From assembly GCA_019096065.1 (NCBI GenBank), contig JAGUCH010000001.1:15872001-15936000 (forward strand): 64,000 bases of DNA. Direction: 5' to 3'. This document shows, piece after piece, positions 60,001-64,000 of this stretch. The stretch's first letter is position 1, and every line of letters begins with the position of its first letter. The notes beneath the pieces are model-generated. The model was given only the letters and a program-made list of their open reading frames with translations. It was not told where the DNA came from and did not search any database. A program made the translations under genes and the position numbers. This stretch comes from Paracyclopina nana (taxonomy: Eukaryota > Arthropoda > Copepoda > Cyclopoida > Cyclopettidae).

Positions 60001-62000
60001 ATGTACATACATTAAGGTTAAACAAGCTGTAATTTTGTCCCTTTTGTTTGCAAGGTGTTGACAGTCTAATTGCCAACTGATCCCTATTTTCCTAATTTTC
60101 AAAGTGCTATAATTGGCAAATTGTTCGCAAACATCGCAGCACAAAAAGTGGATTTGGCACGGAAATCGTTCATTTGTCATCACTTAATCTTACCTTTTTG
60201 TCCTGAGCCATTCGGCAAAAAAAGGTGCGATGATTCATCATTTGGCCATAAAGAATGATGCATTGACTACAATGGTCGCCACATATTGCACTTGAATCGA
60301 GTCTGGAGGTTGCCTATCAAAAAATGAGTCATGGCATTCCATCATCAGAAAAAAGGGCTTAAAAATCCCTATGGCTTTTTTCAACGCATTGCGCATGCGC
60401 GTGAGTTGACCAGTGTGCTGCTGAGACGATCTCTGCTCAATGTTTTGAAAAGTTGAGCTTCAGGGGCAATTAGTGAATTTATGGCATTTCCTGGCTGGCT
60501 ATATAGGTGCGCCTTTTTTCTCAGTAGGTGGTCAGCGAGGCGCCGTTTTAACCCGTACGTATACATGTATAAACGTCATATAAGCGTGCATCTTCCTTGA
60601 ATACGCCTCAAACTGAGAGACTCGAGATGTTTACCGCGAGGTCATTTCTTTGTTGTAGCCAAACTGAGCGTTCATTTCATGGCAAATGAGACCCACGCGC
60701 AGTGATATGCTTAAAATGAGACTTTTACCAGGGAAATTCTGTCTGCTGTTACTAATGGAACGAAACTGCGAAATTCTCGATTTCTTTCATGTTCCTCGGA
60801 ATTTCCGAAATGAAAAAGCAATTTTCAAATCCTGCAGGCTCAAAAATGGAGGCGAGACAAATTCAGCTGATATGGCTTCCTCCGAAAAAAGTACTTTTTT
60901 GGTTAGTCTCTACAAGGATATTTTCAACTAGAGTACAAGGCTTGATTACAGTCATTTTTCACTTGTGCTAGATTACAATAAGAGGATAAAAAGGCAATGA
61001 AGGCTCTAAATTAAAAAAGTTGATCGATCCCCACAAGAAGTCTCTTGGGGTAATTTAGGCTGGCAACATTAGGTCCAAAACGTTGTTTCATGAGCTATTT
61101 CATCATCATCATCATTTTGGTCAAGGTGATGTCCAGCTGAGGACTATGATCTCTCACGTCTCCCATACAAATTGGCTCGAAGTCAAGGTGACTGAAATTG
61201 AAGGATTCCTCTCTTTTTACACATTTCCTTTGAGTTGTGTGCTAGGAGTGCTCAAGTGGATCTAATTTTATTCTTTTGTTGAGCTCAAGTCCAATTGGAC
61301 ATTTCGCTTCCTTCAGGAGGCCTTCCAATGCATTGGAAGAAATCTGTGCTGGCATTATTTTAGCATGCTGCAAGAAAGAGATCCATTGCCAAGATGGCTC
61401 TTTCCCCACAAAATTTTCGGAGCAATTTCTAATATGGAATATTGTGAGATTTCGTCAGATTTTCATCAATTAAGAAAGCTGTTGAAAAGCTGTTGAAATC
61501 CATAACGAAAAAATAACAAAAAATTCTTGACAAGAATTTTTCATCATTTTTGAAAGTCAGGTTCTCACGATAATTTTTCGTCAATATAATTTTAGATTAA
61601 TGATGATAATTCAACACTTTATCATGATAATAAATTAGAAAAGTGTGACTAAAACATTGTTCATCATTCTAGATTTCCCTGAGGAGAAATGACGCCAGTG
61701 TTATGTGGAAAATGCAAAGGCCGCTACATGATCATGAATTGGAATTTTTCTTATGTCGCCTCAACAGAACACATTTGCAATCAAATGAACTTAGTCTTGA
61801 ACTCAAAGAATAACATATTTCAATGTTCTTATCATATTCTTTTATTTTTCTGACTCATGACTATAATTATTTGACTAATTACGATGCATTACCCATTAGT
61901 TGGGGAAGAAAAGATCAGGGTGTGCGAATTGAGCACAATCACAGGTTTAAATCATGTTGTCGTCATAAAGTCACTTCTTCTTCTTGACTAGCTCCGAGAC

Positions 62001-63990
62001 TTACGTGAAGAAGGTATCAAAGGGAATTGAGATGAGGTAGTCCTTGTCGATACATCCCTTGCCAATGCAATTGGATTTGGGGATAACATGATCAATGGCA
62101 GAGTCAATTCTGACCCACTTGTAGACTCCAATGGCCTCCCATTTCAAGTGCGGAGCTGCAGGGGTGAAAAATGACCGTGTCTCAAAGATGTTGCAAACGT
62201 AGTTATCACCAGCAACGATCTTGATCTTGTAAAACTTGCGATCCTTTGTGAATACAATATCGTCACAATATCGTGAGAGCTGGAGTCGTGGTGAATGTCA
62301 CTCTGTTGTCACACTTGTGCGTCGACTTGTTCATTTGAACATTCGCCTCAGGATCTGTTTGGGCACCGACCTTGTCCCAGGCTTCAGATTGCGACTGACG
62401 AAACTCAAGTTAGACTCGAACTTCAGCGAGCTCAAATGAGGCAGTCTTGAGTTTTTGCGAGCTGCGTACGTGTGATAGAACGTATGGACATTCCAGGAGC
62501 AATTTTGGAGACCGAAATTGTCGAAGAACATGTCATAGTACACATTGCGGCCAAGTCTTTCAAGTTGCACTTCTGATCAATGTACATGTACATGTCATCA
62601 TCAAATAATGATGCATGGACGATGAAACTGAAAGTGTACCATGTGGATAGGTAACCTTCATAAGAAATCGCCGACAAATGCTTCACCAAAGGCAAATTTT
62701 CCACAAACAATGATCGAAAACAACTCCTGGCTTTTTGTAGTTGGCAAAGTTGTCAAACATAGTGCGGCAACGCCTGTTGAATTCACGAGGAATAGACATC
62801 ATTTGCCAACGATTATCAAAGGATTTGTGATATCCAGTTGCGTCATGGTCAGTTTCGTGCGTTGAATTTTTTGAGGCCAAACCTATCATGAGCCGTAGCA
62901 TTTGCTTACAACAGCCAGTGAAGTTGTGCATTGGTTCTAATGCCAAGTCACGAGGGATGTGGAATCCTTCCAGAAGGGCAAGAGGAGTGGCGACCATCAA
63001 TCCGGCAAGTTCGTCTTTTGAAGGCAGCTTTCACGCCATGTTTTGCAATCTGGCTGTATCCTTGAACCAGAAGTCAGTGCGCTCCTCGGAAAATTTGGTG
63101 TCAGGATGAAAGACTTGCCTGTGGTTGTAATTTTGTCCTTCAGCCTTGCAGTACAAGCACGAGAATGTGCCGCTGTGCAACTTGATACCGCTGAGTTCTG
63201 AGCGATTCGGTCGTCACCCACAACACGTCCAATTCAAACAAGTTCTCGTCAAACTCTTTGATGATCATGGCCATGATTGTGTTGGCATTGAGGCCACTCT
63301 GAGAACGGTAGATGTGCATTGCCAGCGTGTACACCGTTTGGAAGGAGGAATCACAATTTGCACCATATTTAGCTTCTCGTTTCCTGATTCGCTGAATGGA
63401 AGACCGTCCATAAACAACAGCAGAGTTCTTGACTGATGATAGCCCTCAATGTGAGAATGGCACTCCAAAGCATGGTGCCATAGAGCATTCAACTCCACAT
63501 AGCCATACTCGCTAATTTTCATGAAGTTCTTACGAGGATACTCCTTGTATGGGTACTTTTCGGCCTTCTCAATCTTGATGATTTCATTTGTTGTCAAGTT
63601 TTGGATCTCATAGTTGAAGTACACTTTTGGATTTCGATCATCTGCCAACCTCTTGTAGTGCATGATGTTAGGCAACTTTCTTGGCTCCATTTCAACTTGA
63701 CTTCTGAAGAAATCATAAAATGCCCTAGCAGCCTCGTCAGATGTGCACGTTCTTATTGCGATAGCATCATAGATGTCGAACAAAGCTTGGTTGCGTTCTT
63801 TCAATGGCAACCTCTGAGCACGTCTAGCTTGACTTTGAAGTCCTTCACTGTAAATCTGAAGCCAGCAGAATCAAAATGGTCATCAACAATGACTTCCTCA
63901 TCGACTTGAGGTTGATCAGGCTCATTTCCCGGATTACCATTATTGTCGGCACCAGGTTCTGGTGAGACCATTCTGAATAATTGGCTTGAC
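62001..63990 (-). mobile_element. Decayed cut-and-paste transposase (CACTA/EnSpm-like), frameshifted
   Basis: Reading the minus strand, conserved-looking blocks appear in order but in changing frames. A first block ends in LLLFMDGLPFSESGNEKLN (about 63400). Then ANTIMAMIIKEFDENLFELD follows in another frame (about 63250). A Cys motif FSCLYCKAEGQNYNHRQVF (about 63140) sits in a third frame and soon meets a stop. ATPLALLEGFHIPRDLALEP comes next, then CSWNVHTFYHTYAARKNSR (about 62500), and a terminal block ends at the stop at 62001. The NVH-x3-H motif and the DGLPF block recall the large animal and plant transposase family with a DUF4218-like region. No introns fit the shifts, so it is a pseudogene copy. 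Terminal repeats were not found; the element may continue past the window edge. Confidence 0.55.
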
Positions 63991-64000
63991 TGAGCTGCAT

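Larger units (their letters stand above)
55308..62000. other. Long intergenic or intronic stretch
   Basis: About 6.7 kb with no gene I can support apart from a TATA box and a candidate 22-base first exon near 57.0 kb. If that exon is real, most of this region would be its first intron. Simple AT-rich DNA, CAG/CAA microsatellite-like runs (57740-57770, 58180-58190) and scattered short frames only. The sequence around 60500 (GCTATATAGG then TCAGT) is weakly promoter-like. Confidence 0.45.

Noticed and set aside
60500-60530. TATATAGG followed by TCAGT as a core promoter
   Set aside because: The distance between them is short for a TATA-initiator pair and no coding exon follows.
62001-63990. First impression of a hexamerin or haemocyanin gene
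   Set aside because: No copper-site His pattern or hexamerin blocks; the readable motifs fit a transposase, and the frame shifts without introns.

Overview
The window is eukaryotic nuclear DNA from an arthropod, most likely an insect or other pancrustacean. The evidence is gene content: Stardust/PALS1, glial cells missing (GCM), an RR-1 cuticular protein, RME-8/DNAJC13 and an OXR1/mustard-type LysM-TLDc protein. Most coding genes are split by short GT-AG introns, often 50-100 bases. There are no operons. I placed exon borders by requiring a splice dinucleotide, phase agreement across every junction and family similarity. They are hand models without transcript support.

Layout. 1-8.6 kb: two small unrecognised genes (2515-3095 minus, 4129-4843 plus) among repeats. 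The repeats include two ~0.6 kb elements with inverted ends and tRNA-like sequences inside, a short foldback, and a 1.26 kb element with 30-base inverted ends. 8.6-14.6 kb: Stardust/PALS1 (plus), with an intronless multi-pass membrane gene on the opposite strand of its fourth intron. 15.7-19.2 kb: an SCP-type CTD phosphatase (plus) convergent with GCM (minus). 20.8-29.7 kb: a RALY/hnRNPC-like RRM protein with C-terminal zinc fingers, then RME-8/DNAJC13, both minus. 30.6-38.4 kb: OXR1/NCOA7-like (plus) convergent with BBS9/PTHB1 (minus). A BBS9 intron holds a hAT-type MITE inserted into another copy of itself, each with an intact 8-base target duplication. 38.9-41.5 kb: a choline-transporter-like SLC5 protein (plus) almost touching a small secreted or membrane protein (minus). 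43.4-46.7 kb: an unrecognised 355-residue protein (plus) abutting a divergent class-A-like GPCR (minus), then a cuticular protein (minus). 48.2-51.5 kb: an SS18-type BAF subunit whose exon chain runs in frame through a methyl-CpG-binding-like domain (minus). It is divergent from PCIF1, the cap m6Am methyltransferase (52.4-55.3 kb, plus). 55.3-62 kb: mostly non-coding, with one strong TATA box and short first exon near 57.0 kb. 62-64 kb: a decayed cut-and-paste transposase.

The genes do not form one pathway. They are ordinary conserved genes in a compact arrangement of divergent and convergent pairs. The more unusual observations are the SS18-MBD exon chain, the self-nested hAT MITE, the tRNA-containing inverted-end elements, the RRM plus zinc-finger protein, an intact PCIF1 catalytic motif, and convergent genes whose stop codons lie 6-8 bases apart.
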